Shown: one piece after another, positions 21,269 to 29,955 of the stretch | How positions within the stretch are numbered: the stretch's first letter is position 1 | How the letters are laid out: the number at the start of each line of letters is the position of its first letter | Assembly (NCBI RefSeq): GCF_009925085.1 | Contig: NZ_JAABNR010000004.1 | Location: 62,001 to 126,000 of the forward strand | From: Stagnihabitans tardus | GTDB taxonomy: Bacteria > Pseudomonadota > Alphaproteobacteria > Rhodobacterales > Rhodobacteraceae | DNA length: 64,000 bases | Direction: 5' to 3' | The notes under the pieces: generated by a model | Databases searched by the model: none | What the model was told of the DNA's origin: nothing | The model's input: the letters and a program-made list of their open reading frames with translations, nothing else | Translations under genes and position numbers: made by a program

Positions 21269-21346
21269 GCTTCCAATCCCCCTCATGGCGCGGTAATCCC
21301 ATCAGCCATAGGACCGATCCCGCCCACAAGGAAGACGCTGCGTCAG

Positions 21347-22303
21347 ATGAATGCGACCCGAACCCTGCGACCAGATGCCCCGGGGATCGCCGAGGCGGCC
21401 CGGCTTCTGGCCGAGGGTCAGCTGGTGGCCTTCCCGACCGAGACGGTCTATGGGCTCGGGGCGGATGCGACCAATGACCTGGCCGTGGCGGGGATCTTCG
21501 CCGCCAAGGGACGCCCGCGCTTCAACCCCTTGATCGCGCATGTCTCCTCGCTGGAGATGGCCGAAGAGATCGCCCGTTTCGACGCCCGCGCCCTGGCCCT
21601 GGCGCGGGAATTCTGGCCCGGCCCCCTGACGCTGGTCCTGCCGACTGTGGGGCGGGTCTCTCCCCTGGTGACCGCAGACCTGCCGACTGTGGCCTTGCGC
21701 TTTCCCGCTCATCCCACGGCCCGGGCGCTGATCGCGGCGCTCGGGCGTCCGGTGGCCGCGCCCTCGGCCAATCCCTCGGGCAAGGTCTCGCCCACGCGGG
21801 CCGCGCATGTTCTGGCGGGGCTTTCGGGGCGGATCGCGGCGGTGATCGACGACGGGGCCTGCGCCGTGGGGGTTGAAAGCACGATCCTGGGGGTCTTCGA
21901 AGAGATCACCCTCCTGCGCCCCGGTGGGCTGGCGGTCGAGGCGATCGAGGCCCTGGTGGGCCCCCTCGCCCGCCCGAAAAAGACCACGCTGCCCAATGCG
22001 CCGGGCCAGCTGGAGAGCCACTATGCCCCCGAGGCGCCGATCACGCTGAACGCCACGACCCCGGGCGCCGTCCATATCGGCTTCGGCCCGGAGACGCGCC
22101 CTGACATGCCCCCCGGCGAGGTCACCCTCAACCTCTCCCCCAGGGCCGACCTGACCGAGGCCGCCGCCAACCTCTTTCACTTCCTGCGCGAGGCCGACCG
22201 CCTGGCCCAGGGTCGCCCGATCACCGTGGCCCCGATCCCCGATCAGGGTCTCGGCCGCGCCATCAACGACCGCCTGGCCCGCGCCGCCGCGCCTCGACCC
22301 TAG
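21347..22303 (+). CDS. tsaC: L-threonylcarbamoyladenylate synthase (Sua5 type)
   Basis: The enzyme makes threonylcarbamoyl-AMP from Thr, bicarbonate and ATP for the t6A37 tRNA modification. The 318-residue length shows the Sua5 form: a YrdC domain (PTETVYGLGADA, KGRPRFNPLIAHV, APSANPSGKVSPT, VGVESTI) followed by a C-terminal Sua5 extension (about 215-318, starting PGQLESHYAPEAPI). Two stretches, LVLPTVGR and ADLPTVALR, are encoded by the CTGCCGACTGTGG word seen in intergenic repeats, with the rare codon ACT. A palindromic repeat touches the stop codon. The 1361-codon open frame upstream is not coding. Confidence 0.93.
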   Translation: MNATRTLRPDAPGIAEAARLLAEGQLVAFPTETVYGLGADATNDLAVAGIFAAKGRPRFNPLIAHVSSLEMAEEIARFDARALALAREFWPGPLTLVLPTVGRVSPLVTADLPTVALRFPAHPTARALIAALGRPVAAPSANPSGKVSPTRAAHVLAGLSGRIAAVIDDGACAVGVESTILGVFEEITLLRPGGLAVEAIEALVGPLARPKKTTLPNAPGQLESHYAPEAPITLNATTPGAVHIGFGPETRPDMPPGEVTLNLSPRADLTEAAANLFHFLREADRLAQGRPITVAPIPDQGLGRAINDRLARAAAPRP

Positions 22304-22328
22304 GCCCCGGGGTATACCCCGGGCTACG
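22304..22328. repeat. GGGGTATACCCC palindrome, copy 3
   Basis: A 25-bp sequence identical to the left arm of the 11994-12021 repeat begins at the base after the tsaC stop codon. It could act as a 3' hairpin for tsaC mRNA. Confidence 0.8.
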
Positions 22329-22467
22329 GGGCCGCGCCGAACCCCGGGACGGGTGACCCGCAACCGCGCCAGCAATCCTGCCAAAAGGTGCAGCCTCTTC
22401 CGCCCGTCCATTCACCCCGCTCAAGGCCCAGCAAGCCTCACCCGCAGAAGCGCGCCCCTTCTTCCCC

Positions 22468-22636
22468 TTTCACCTTGGCCCAAATACTCCACGGGAGGGT
22501 CCGGGAGGGTGTGAAACCCTCCCGGGCTTTCCGCCAAAGTCCCCCTCTCCGCCCCAGCCCCCTTTTCGCTTTCACATTGGTCCAAATATCCCACGGGAGG
22601 GTCCGGGAGGGTGTGAAACCCTCCCGGGCTTGCCGC
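22468..22636. repeat. Duplicated TTGGTCCAAATA-hairpin element
   Basis: Two 67-bp copies (22468-22534 and 22570-22636) lie 102 bp apart. Each has TTTCAC(C/A)TTGG(C/T)CCAAATA, CCACGGGAGGGT, then a 10-bp hairpin, CCGGGAGGGT with ACCCTCCCGG around a GTGAA loop. They occupy most of the 458-bp gap between tsaC and the HyuA-like gene, where I see no gene. Related copies are at 45485 and 49880. Confidence 0.8.
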
Positions 22637-22761
22637 AAGAGACCCGCCCGCCCAGGAAACCCTCCCCCTTGGCCCGCCCGCGCCGCAACTTGTCGCTTTC
22701 GACCTGTTCCCCCGCCCCCCTTCGCCCTAAAACTCCCCCCGAACCAGCGCATGGAGCAGTC

Positions 22762-24753
22762 ATGGCCTATTTCCTCGGCGTCGATACCGGTGGCACCTAT
22801 ACCGATGCGGTGATCCTGGACGAGGAAGCCTCCAAGGTCCTGGGCAAGGCCAAGTCGCTGACCACGCGCCATGACCTGGCCGAGGGGATAGGCCTGGCCG
22901 TCGATGCGGCACTTGCCTCCGCCGGGATCGCGCCGGGCGAGGTCTCGATGGTCTCGCTCTCGACCACGCTGGCCACCAATGCGCTGGTGGAGGGGCAGGG
23001 GGGCCGGGTCGCGCTGATCTTCATCGGCTTCGATGCGGACGACCTTGGCCGATCCGGCCTGACCGAGGCCTTGAAGGGCGACCCGGTCCTGCAACTGGCA
23101 GGCGGCCATTCCCATGCGGGCACCGAGCTTGCGCCCCTGGACCTTGCCACGCTGGAGACCCAGGTCGCGGCCCTGGGCCCCGAGGTCATGGGCTTTGCCG
23201 TGGCCGCCCGTTTCGCCACCCGCAACACCGACCATGAGATCGCCGCCCGCGACCTGATCCGCCGTGTGACGGGCCGCCCCGTCACCTGCTCCCACGAACT
23301 TTCCGCCAAGCTGAACGGACCAAAGCGCGCCCTGACGGCGGTCTTGAACGCAAGGCTCATCGGGATGATCGACCGCCTCGTCTCGGCCTGCGAGCGGCAT
23401 ATCGCGAGCGCGGGCATCACCGCCCCCCTGATGGTCGTGCGCGGCGACGGCGCGCTGATCTCGGCCGCCCAGGTCCGCGAGCGGCCGATTGAGACCATCC
23501 TCTCCGGCCCCGCCGCCTCGATCGTCGGCGCCCGCTGGCTGACCCAGGCCCAGGATGCGCTGGTCTCGGACATCGGCGGCACGACGACCGATGTGGCGCT
23601 TTTGCGAAATGGCCTGCCCGAGATCGACCCCGAGGGCGCCCGTGTTGGCGGCTTCCGCACCATGGTCGAGGCGGTGGCCATGCGCACCACGGGCCTTGGC
23701 GGCGATTCGGAGGTCCATCCGATCACCGAGGGCCTGCAGGCGGGGCTCCGCCTCGGCCCGCGCCGCCTGATCCCGGTGAGCCTCCTGGCCACGACCCATG
23801 GCGCCATGGTCCATGCCGCGCTGGACCGCTGGCTTTCCACCGACACGGCCGGAGAGTTCGACGGCCGCTTCGTCATCCCCATGTCGACCAGCACCGAGGG
23901 CCTCACCCCCCGCGAGGCCGCTGTGCTCTCCCGCATCACCCAGCCCATGCCCCAGGCCCAGGCGCTCTCGTCCAGGCTCGAGGCTGCGGCGATGGAGCGG
24001 CTGGTGGCGCGGGGGCTGGTGATGCTCTCGGGCGTGACGCCGTCGGATGCCAGCCACGTTTTGGGGCGGCTCGACGCCTGGGACGCCACGGCGGCGGAAA
24101 AGGCCTTGCGGCTTCTGGCGCGGCGCCGGGGCGGTTCGGGCGACCGGATCGCGGCGGATGGGGCGACGCTCGCGCAAGCGGTGATCGACCAACTGACCGC
24201 CCAGACCGTCGATTGCCTCTTGGAGGCCGCTTTCGGCGAAGATGGTCTGCCCGAGACGGCGGTGACCCATCCCCTCGCCCGTGCGGCGCTGAAAGGCCAC
24301 AAGGGCGTCTTGGACCTGCGGCTCTCGCTCTCGGTGCCGGTCATCGGCCTTGGCGCCTCGGCCCCCAGCTATTACGGCGCGGTGGGGGATGTGCTGGGCT
24401 GCCCGATGATCCTGCCCGAACATGCGGGCGTCGCCAATGCCATCGGCGCGGTGGTGGGCCAGGTCTCCCAAAAGGCGCAAGGCATCGTGACCTCCCCCGG
24501 AGAGGGCCGCTTCGTCGCCCATCTGCCCTCGGGCCTGAGCGTCTTCCATGACCGCGACACGGCGCTGGACGCCTTGGAGACCGCCCTGCGCGCCGAGGCC
24601 GCCACCCGCGCTCGGGCCGCAGGGGCCGAAGACCTGCGCGTCACCGCCCAACGCGACATCCGCGAAGCCGTGGTCGAGGGGCATCCCATGTTCATCGAGG
24701 CCGCCATCACCGTCACCGCCTCGGGCCGGCCCCGCGTGGCGCATGGGGCCTGA
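22762..24753 (+). CDS. Hydantoinase/oxoprolinase HyuA-like protein
   Basis: The 663-residue protein belongs to the ATP-dependent hydantoinase A/oxoprolinase family (ASKHA fold). The phosphate-1 motif is FLGVDTGGTYTDAV (4-17) and the second loop is SDIGGTTTDVALLRNGLPEI (about 270-289). A C-terminal glycine loop, VIGLGASAPSYYGAVGD, follows near 530. ATG 22762 has GGAG 8 nt upstream. No HyuB partner lies next to it, so it may act alone or with a distant partner. The substrate is a five-membered lactam or a carboxylation substrate at best guess. Confidence 0.87.
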   Translation: MAYFLGVDTGGTYTDAVILDEEASKVLGKAKSLTTRHDLAEGIGLAVDAALASAGIAPGEVSMVSLSTTLATNALVEGQGGRVALIFIGFDADDLGRSGLTEALKGDPVLQLAGGHSHAGTELAPLDLATLETQVAALGPEVMGFAVAARFATRNTDHEIAARDLIRRVTGRPVTCSHELSAKLNGPKRALTAVLNARLIGMIDRLVSACERHIASAGITAPLMVVRGDGALISAAQVRERPIETILSGPAASIVGARWLTQAQDALVSDIGGTTTDVALLRNGLPEIDPEGARVGGFRTMVEAVAMRTTGLGGDSEVHPITEGLQAGLRLGPRRLIPVSLLATTHGAMVHAALDRWLSTDTAGEFDGRFVIPMSTSTEGLTPREAAVLSRITQPMPQAQALSSRLEAAAMERLVARGLVMLSGVTPSDASHVLGRLDAWDATAAEKALRLLARRRGGSGDRIAADGATLAQAVIDQLTAQTVDCLLEAAFGEDGLPETAVTHPLARAALKGHKGVLDLRLSLSVPVIGLGASAPSYYGAVGDVLGCPMILPEHAGVANAIGAVVGQVSQKAQGIVTSPGEGRFVAHLPSGLSVFHDRDTALDALETALRAEAATRARAAGAEDLRVTAQRDIREAVVEGHPMFIEAAITVTASGRPRVAHGA

Positions 24754-24856
24754 AGCGGGGCATTGACAGAAAACCGCCTTGGCCTCAGCCTGACGTGATG
24801 CTGCCCCGGGTCCATCCCGGACGTATTCCGGCAGCTTCAGCAATTGGAGCCAAGGC

Positions 24857-27331
24857 ATGACGGTGTTCACGGGAACGGCCAATACGGACAATTTCGTCGG
24901 CGCGGCCGACGTCGCCGATACGTTCAACTTCAGCTTCGCCAACCTGTCGGGCAGCGATACGGTGGATGGCGGCGCCGGCTCGGGGGATATCCTGCGCCTG
25001 ACATCGGCGGGCACGGTGACCGCCGCGCTCTTGGCCAACAAATCCGGGCTCGAGCAGATCAATCTTTCGGCCGCGGGCAATGACCTGACGCTGGACACGG
25101 TCTTCCTGGCGGCCAACGGGGGCCGCTTCACCATCCAGGGCAATGACATCGGCAACGCGGTCTCGATCTTTTCGACCGGCCCCATGGTGGTGACCTACCG
25201 CGCCTTCGGGGGCGGAGACACGGTGACGGGCGGCCAGGGGCGCGAGATCATCGAGGCCTCGGCCGCGATCTTCGGCGACCTGGGCGAGGGCGACGACATC
25301 CTGCGCCTGGGCAATATCGCGGCATCGGGCGGGACGCTGCGGGGCGGGATCGGCGACGACCGGCTGGAGATCCTGGCGGGCGGGGCCTGGAATGTCGCCT
25401 CCTATGCGGGTTTCGAAGAGGTCATCCTCTCCAAGGCCACGACGCTGACGATGGCGGCAGAGGTGGGGCAAAGCCTGGAGGGCTCGGTCGCGCGCGACGT
25501 GATCACCCTGGGCGCCGCAGGCCAGACCGTCCATGCCGACCTTGGCGATGACGAGGTGAGGGTGACCTCCACCACCCTGGCGGGCGCCTTCCTGAACGGC
25601 GGGGGGCAAGTCAACCGCGATGTCCTGGTGCTGGAGGGCGGCGGCAACTTCAACCTGCGCAGCGGGGCCATCGTGACCGGCTTCGAGCGGGTCGTGGTGG
25701 GCGATGGTTCGGGCAACACCTCCAGCACCGTCATCTTCGGGGCCAACCAGACCGACATCGTCCTGCGCAACGGCGGTTCCTTCAACCTCAGCAACAACGC
25801 CGCAACCGTGGTCCAGGGCAGCCGCTTCACCGACACCGTGTTCCTTGGCGCTTCGGGCCAGGTGGTCGACATGGGCGGCGGTGCCGATTTGGTCGGGGTC
25901 ACGGTCATCCACCTGATGGGCGGAGCGATGATCTCGGGCGGGCGGGGCTATGACCGCATCGGCCTGCTCTCGGGCGGGGTCCTCGACATGACCCAATCAG
26001 GCACTGTCGTCGGGGTCGAGGCATTGAACCTGAACTATGCCACCACGCTGATCGGCAATGACAGCATCACCGAGATCCAGGGTTCGAGTGTGGCCGACGA
26101 CATCTCCTCCCGCGCCCGTTTCGCGCAGATCTTCGGCAATGCCGGGGCCGATATCTTCCGGGTCTGGGGCCAGGGCCAGGCCATGATCGGGGGGACCGGG
26201 GCGGATATCTTCGAAATCCGCGCCGCCAGTCTTGGAAGCCTGGGCAACCAGGCCCTGGGCTTCATCGGCGGAAATGCGGTCAACGACATCTTCGACACCG
26301 AGAATGACGTGCTGGTTCTGGGCAATGGGGCAGAGGGGGCGGGCTTCTTCGAGCTGGACCTCGCCCCCTATGAAGTGGGCGGCATCGACCGGATCAACTT
26401 CAACCTCACCTCTTACAGCCAGGGCGTCCTGCGGCTGGACGACCAGGTCGTGGGCTTTGCCGATGGCGACCGCGACGGGCTGCGGGGCGATCTGTGGATC
26501 ACCGGGCTCAGCTCCAGCGGGGACACGCTGATCGACGGCTCCCTGGTGACCGGAAGCCGCCGCTTGGTGGTCAATGTCGGCAGTTCCGGCTTTTCCGGCA
26601 AGGACACGATGCTGGGCGGGGCGGGCAACGATTTCTTCAACGGCGCTGCGGGCAACGATCTCTTGAACGGCGGCGGAGGGGCGGACACGCTGCGCGGCTT
26701 TGACGGCGACGACACGCTTCTGGGCGGCGCAGGCAATGACAGCCTTTTCGGCGACGCTGGCCGCGACAGCTATACCGGCGGGGCCGGGGGCGACATCCTG
26801 GATCTTGCCACCTCCTTCACCGAAAGCATCAACACGGTCATCTATACCTCGGCCAATGACGGCACCGCCGACCTCGACCCCGGCATCGTGACCGAGGCCC
26901 AGGCGGACAAGATCATGTTCTTCGACCCGGCCAGGGATTTCTTCGTCTTCGATCGCAGCGACCTTGGGCTGAATGCGGGCGGTGTCACGCGGGTGGCCGC
27001 CAACGGGGCCTGGAACCCCTCTTCCGCGGCGGTCTTCCTCTTTGAAAGCGACACGGGATCGGCCGACACGATCCTGGCCGACAATTTCGTCTCGATGGCC
27101 GATCTCTTCACCTTCAACGCGGACAACTTTTCCGTCACGGGTTCGGCGCCCGGCTCGACGGCGATCCTCTTCATCTCGAATGCCGAGACTTCGGCGGTGC
27201 GACGGACCGGGATCTATCACTGGATCGACGACGGCGACGGGCTCCTGGAGGGGGGGGATACGATCCGGCTCCTGGGCATCGTCCAGGGGGTGACGGCGAA
27301 CCAGATCGTCAATGTCCAGATTTTCGACTGA
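24857..27331 (+). CDS. RTX-type secreted calcium-binding protein 1
   Basis: The 824-residue acidic protein has no N-terminal signal peptide. Most of it is a beta-rich region built of irregular repeats (for example GGGDTVTGGQGREIIEA, LGEGDDILRLG, GGADLVGVTVIHLMGGAMIS). A block of canonical calcium-binding nonapeptides (GGAGNDFFNGAAGNDLLNGG and following) lies at about 581-650. The C-terminal 170 residues are repeat-free, as expected for a type I secretion signal. No HlyB/HlyD/TolC genes are in the window. A TTGACA at 24763 is a possible -35 without a convincing -10. It is the first of two RTX genes flanking a tRNA and yqiJK. Confidence 0.82.
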   Translation: MTVFTGTANTDNFVGAADVADTFNFSFANLSGSDTVDGGAGSGDILRLTSAGTVTAALLANKSGLEQINLSAAGNDLTLDTVFLAANGGRFTIQGNDIGNAVSIFSTGPMVVTYRAFGGGDTVTGGQGREIIEASAAIFGDLGEGDDILRLGNIAASGGTLRGGIGDDRLEILAGGAWNVASYAGFEEVILSKATTLTMAAEVGQSLEGSVARDVITLGAAGQTVHADLGDDEVRVTSTTLAGAFLNGGGQVNRDVLVLEGGGNFNLRSGAIVTGFERVVVGDGSGNTSSTVIFGANQTDIVLRNGGSFNLSNNAATVVQGSRFTDTVFLGASGQVVDMGGGADLVGVTVIHLMGGAMISGGRGYDRIGLLSGGVLDMTQSGTVVGVEALNLNYATTLIGNDSITEIQGSSVADDISSRARFAQIFGNAGADIFRVWGQGQAMIGGTGADIFEIRAASLGSLGNQALGFIGGNAVNDIFDTENDVLVLGNGAEGAGFFELDLAPYEVGGIDRINFNLTSYSQGVLRLDDQVVGFADGDRDGLRGDLWITGLSSSGDTLIDGSLVTGSRRLVVNVGSSGFSGKDTMLGGAGNDFFNGAAGNDLLNGGGGADTLRGFDGDDTLLGGAGNDSLFGDAGRDSYTGGAGGDILDLATSFTESINTVIYTSANDGTADLDPGIVTEAQADKIMFFDPARDFFVFDRSDLGLNAGGVTRVAANGAWNPSSAAVFLFESDTGSADTILADNFVSMADLFTFNADNFSVTGSAPGSTAILFISNAETSAVRRTGIYHWIDDGDGLLEGGDTIRLLGIVQGVTANQIVNVQIFD

Positions 27332-27344
27332 TGCGTTTCCCCTC

Positions 27345-27373
27345 TTGACGCTGGCTGGGGGGGGCCGTATCAG
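27345..27373 (+). promoter_or_regulatory. Candidate promoter of tRNA-Met
   Basis: TTGACG (27345-27350) and TATCAG (27368-27373) are separated by 17 bp and end 10 bp before the mature tRNA 5' end, a layout typical of tRNA promoters. Confidence 0.5.
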
Positions 27374-27383
27374 GCGCCCCAGT

Positions 27384-27460
27384 GGCTAGGTAGCTCAGTT
27401 GGTTAGAGCATGCGACTCATAATCGCAGGGTCGGGGGTTCGAGTCCCCCCCTCGCCACCA
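27384..27460 (+). tRNA. tRNA-Met (anticodon CAT)
   Basis: The 77-nt sequence folds as a cloverleaf with encoded CCA. The D arm is TAGCTCAGTTGGTTAGAGCA. The anticodon stem TGCGA/TCGCA encloses CTCATAA, and the T arm is GGGGG-TTCGAGT-CCCCC. CAT anticodons serve Met or lysidine-modified Ile. Bases U4 and A5 resemble elongator Met rather than the C4-G69/C5-G68 recognised by TilS. The acceptor stem GGCTAGG pairs with CCTCGCC except at position 4, where T faces C69. Confidence 0.9.
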
Positions 27461-27591
27461 TCATTCCATCTTCGCGCAAGCGTCCCATTCCGGGGGCTGT
27501 CCAATTCTCTTTTGCGCAGTCCTTGACCGCAGCGGAATTGATTGCCACTTTCACCCAAGGGGTCAGACCCCCCTCGAAAGTTCGGTATCCC

Positions 27592-28242
27592 TTGCTCTCA
27601 ACGGCATTTCTTCCCTTTACCTTCGCCTTCGTCCTGCTTGCTGGACTGGTGCTTCTGGAGCTCGTTGCGCTCTTGTTGGGCGGCTCGCTGATCGGGTCGG
27701 ATGCGCCCGAGGTCGATCTTGACCCGGGGCTGGATGCCGAGCCCGATATCGACGCGCTTCTGGCGGGCGGGCCCGAGACCGAGTTGGCCCCCGATGGCTT
27801 CGGCCTGCGTGGCGCGCCCTTGATCATCTGGCTTGCGGCGGCGCTTCTGGGCTTTGGCGCTGCGGGCGTGATGATCCAGTCGCTGGCGGCCGCGCTCTCC
27901 GCGCCCCTGCCGCTTTGGGGGGCGCTTCCCCTGGCGCTGGTCGCGGGCCTGGGCTTTGCCCGCGCCTTTGGCCGGGCCTTCGCCCGCCTGATCCCGCGCA
28001 TCGAGACCACGGCCACTTCGACCCAGTTCATGGGCGGGCTTCGCGGCATCGTCACCCAGGGCACCGCGCGGCGTGGCCAGGCCGCCGAGGTCCGCCTGCG
28101 CGACCGCCATGGCAACCTCCATCACCTGCGCTGCGAACCCTATCGCGAGGACGACGTGATCCCCGAGGGCGCCGAGGTCCTGACCATCCGCCGCCGCGCC
28201 CCCGACGGCAGCTTCATCTTGCGCATCATCGCCACAACCTGA
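27592..28242 (+). CDS. yqiJ: YqiJ-like membrane protein with OB-fold (NfeD-like) tail
   Basis: This protein pairs with the flotillin encoded next. From TTG 27592 it has 216 residues, close to the enteric YqiJ. Two or three transmembrane helices span about 8-31 and 82-140. A soluble OB-like C-terminal domain follows (FMGGLRGIVTQGTARRGQAA to the end). The upstream start TTG 27523 would add 23 residues not typical of the family; neither start has a strong ribosome site, so the 5' end is uncertain. It is 21 bp upstream of yqiK, a conserved pairing in which the OB protein is thought to organise flotillin assemblies. Confidence 0.82.
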   Translation: MLSTAFLPFTFAFVLLAGLVLLELVALLLGGSLIGSDAPEVDLDPGLDAEPDIDALLAGGPETELAPDGFGLRGAPLIIWLAAALLGFGAAGVMIQSLAAALSAPLPLWGALPLALVAGLGFARAFGRAFARLIPRIETTATSTQFMGGLRGIVTQGTARRGQAAEVRLRDRHGNLHHLRCEPYREDDVIPEGAEVLTIRRRAPDGSFILRIIATT

Positions 28243-28263
28243 CCCTTTCGGAACGGAATTCCC

Positions 28264-29886
28264 ATGCCAATGCCCCTGGAAAGCCTTGCCATCATCGCCC
28301 TGGCCGTCCTGTGTTTCTTCCTGCTTCTGGGCCTGACCCTGGCGCGGCTCTACCGCCGCGCCACGCGGGAAATGAGCCTGGTCAAGACCGGCGCAGGCGG
28401 GCGGCGGGTCATCATGGACGGCGGCGTCATCGTCCTGCCTCTGCTGCATGAGATCAGCAAGGTCAACATGAAGACCCTGCGGCTGGAGGTTCACCGCGCC
28501 GCCGAAGCCGCGCTGATCACCAAGGACCGGATGCGCGTCGATGTGGGGGTCGAGTTCTACGTCTCGGTCCAGGCCACCGAGGACGGGATCAGCCGCGCGG
28601 CCCAGACGCTGGGCGACCGGACCTTCAACGTCGACCAGCTGCGCGAGATGATCGAAGGCAAGCTGATCGACGGCTTGCGCGCCGTGGCCGCGCGGATGTC
28701 GATGGATGAACTCCACGAAAACCGCACCCATTTCGTGCAAGAGGTGCAGAATGCGGTCTCGAATGACCTCTTGAAGAACGGGCTCGAGCTGGAAAGCGTG
28801 TCGCTGACCGCCCTGGACCAGACGCCCTTTGCGGCCCTGGATGAAAACAACGCCTTCAACGCGGTCGGCATGCGCAAGCTGGCCGAGGTCATTGCGACCT
28901 CGAAGAAGGAACGCGCCCAGATCGACGCCGATGCCGAGGTCTTTGTGCGCCGCGCCGCGATGGAGGCGGAAAAGCTGAAAATGCAGATCGTGCGCGACGA
29001 GGAAGAGGCGCGCATCGCCCGCACCCAGGAAATCGAGCAGATGAAGGCGGCGCAGGACAGCCAGATCACCCGCGCCCGCGAACAGGCGGAATCGGAAAAG
29101 GAACGCGCCCGCATCCTGCGCGAGCAAGAGATCAAGTCGGCCGAAATCGCCCGCGAACGCGCCATGGAAGAGGCGCAAATCACCAAGGAACGCGAGATCG
29201 AAGTCGCCAACCAGGACCGCCAGATCGTCATCGCCCAGAAGTCCGAGGCCGAAAGCCGCGCCCGGGCCTCTGCCGATGCGGCGCGGGCCGAGGCGATCAA
29301 GGCCTCGGAAGCCATCGAGACGGCGCGTGCCGTTGCCGCTGCCGAGCGGGAGAAGGAAATCGCCCTGATCCAGGCCCGCCGCGAGGCCGAACGCGAGACC
29401 ACGCGACTGCGCCTGGAGGCCGAGACCGAAAAGGCCGTCGCCGCCGACCGCGCCGAGGCGCGTCTCTCCGAAGCCGAGGCCGAGGCGCAATCCATCACCA
29501 TCCGGGCGGCGGCGAAAAAGGCCGACCTTCTGGCCGAGGCTGAGGGCAAGCAGGCGCTCGCCAATTCGGAAAACACCCTCTCGCCCGAGATCATCGCGCT
29601 GCGCCTGGCCGTCGCCCGTCTGGAAGCCCTGCCGAGGATCGTGGCCGAGATGGTGAAGCCGGCCGAAAAGATCCAGTCGATCCGCATCAACCAGGTCTCG
29701 GGCCTGGGTGGGGCCTCGTCGGGCGGAGAGGGCCACAAGGCGCCGGTCAACCAGGCCTTTGACGCCATGCTGGGGGCGGCCCTGCAGCTTCCGGCGATGA
29801 AGAAGCTGGGTGAAGAGATCGGGCTGAACTTCGACAACGGCCTGACGGGGCTTCTGGACGAGCCCACCCAACCGCCGTCGACCTGA
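28264..29886 (+). CDS. yqiK: Flotillin-like protein YqiK
   Basis: This membrane scaffold belongs to the SPFH/flotillin family. The 540-residue protein has an N-terminal membrane helix (about 7-27) and an SPFH domain (about 35-210, including VIMDGGVIVLPLLHEISKVN). A very long Glu/Arg/Ala-rich coiled coil spans about 220-440 (for example REQAESEKERARILREQEIK). The C-terminal tail holds IIALRLAVARLEALPRIVAE. All are standard flotillin features. It presumably forms membrane microdomain oligomers with YqiJ. The 69 bp after it contain a weak GC hairpin and then the second RTX gene. Confidence 0.92.
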   Translation: MPMPLESLAIIALAVLCFFLLLGLTLARLYRRATREMSLVKTGAGGRRVIMDGGVIVLPLLHEISKVNMKTLRLEVHRAAEAALITKDRMRVDVGVEFYVSVQATEDGISRAAQTLGDRTFNVDQLREMIEGKLIDGLRAVAARMSMDELHENRTHFVQEVQNAVSNDLLKNGLELESVSLTALDQTPFAALDENNAFNAVGMRKLAEVIATSKKERAQIDADAEVFVRRAAMEAEKLKMQIVRDEEEARIARTQEIEQMKAAQDSQITRAREQAESEKERARILREQEIKSAEIARERAMEEAQITKEREIEVANQDRQIVIAQKSEAESRARASADAARAEAIKASEAIETARAVAAAEREKEIALIQARREAERETTRLRLEAETEKAVAADRAEARLSEAEAEAQSITIRAAAKKADLLAEAEGKQALANSENTLSPEIIALRLAVARLEALPRIVAEMVKPAEKIQSIRINQVSGLGGASSGGEGHKAPVNQAFDAMLGAALQLPAMKKLGEEIGLNFDNGLTGLLDEPTQPPST

Positions 29887-29955
29887 GCCGGGGCAGGGCT
29901 TGACCCCGGCCCTGCGGCTGCGCCAAATGGCCGGATATGAGTGGCGGAGTTTTTG

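Noticed and set aside
24763-24791. Promoter for the first RTX gene at TTGACA 24763
   Set aside because: No acceptable -10 lies at 16-18 bp spacing, so it is only mentioned with the gene.
22438-25185. 915-codon open frame antisense to the HyuA-like gene
   Set aside because: Low-complexity Gly/Arg/His composition and codon positions complementary to the real gene.
27384-27460. tRNA-Ile2 (lysidine) instead of tRNA-Met
   Set aside because: Acceptor bases U4 and A5 do not match the C4-G69 and C5-G68 pairs recognised by TilS; Met is more likely, though not certain.
27592-28242. Longer YqiJ reading from TTG 27523
   Set aside because: It adds 23 residues unlike the family; kept only as an alternative start.
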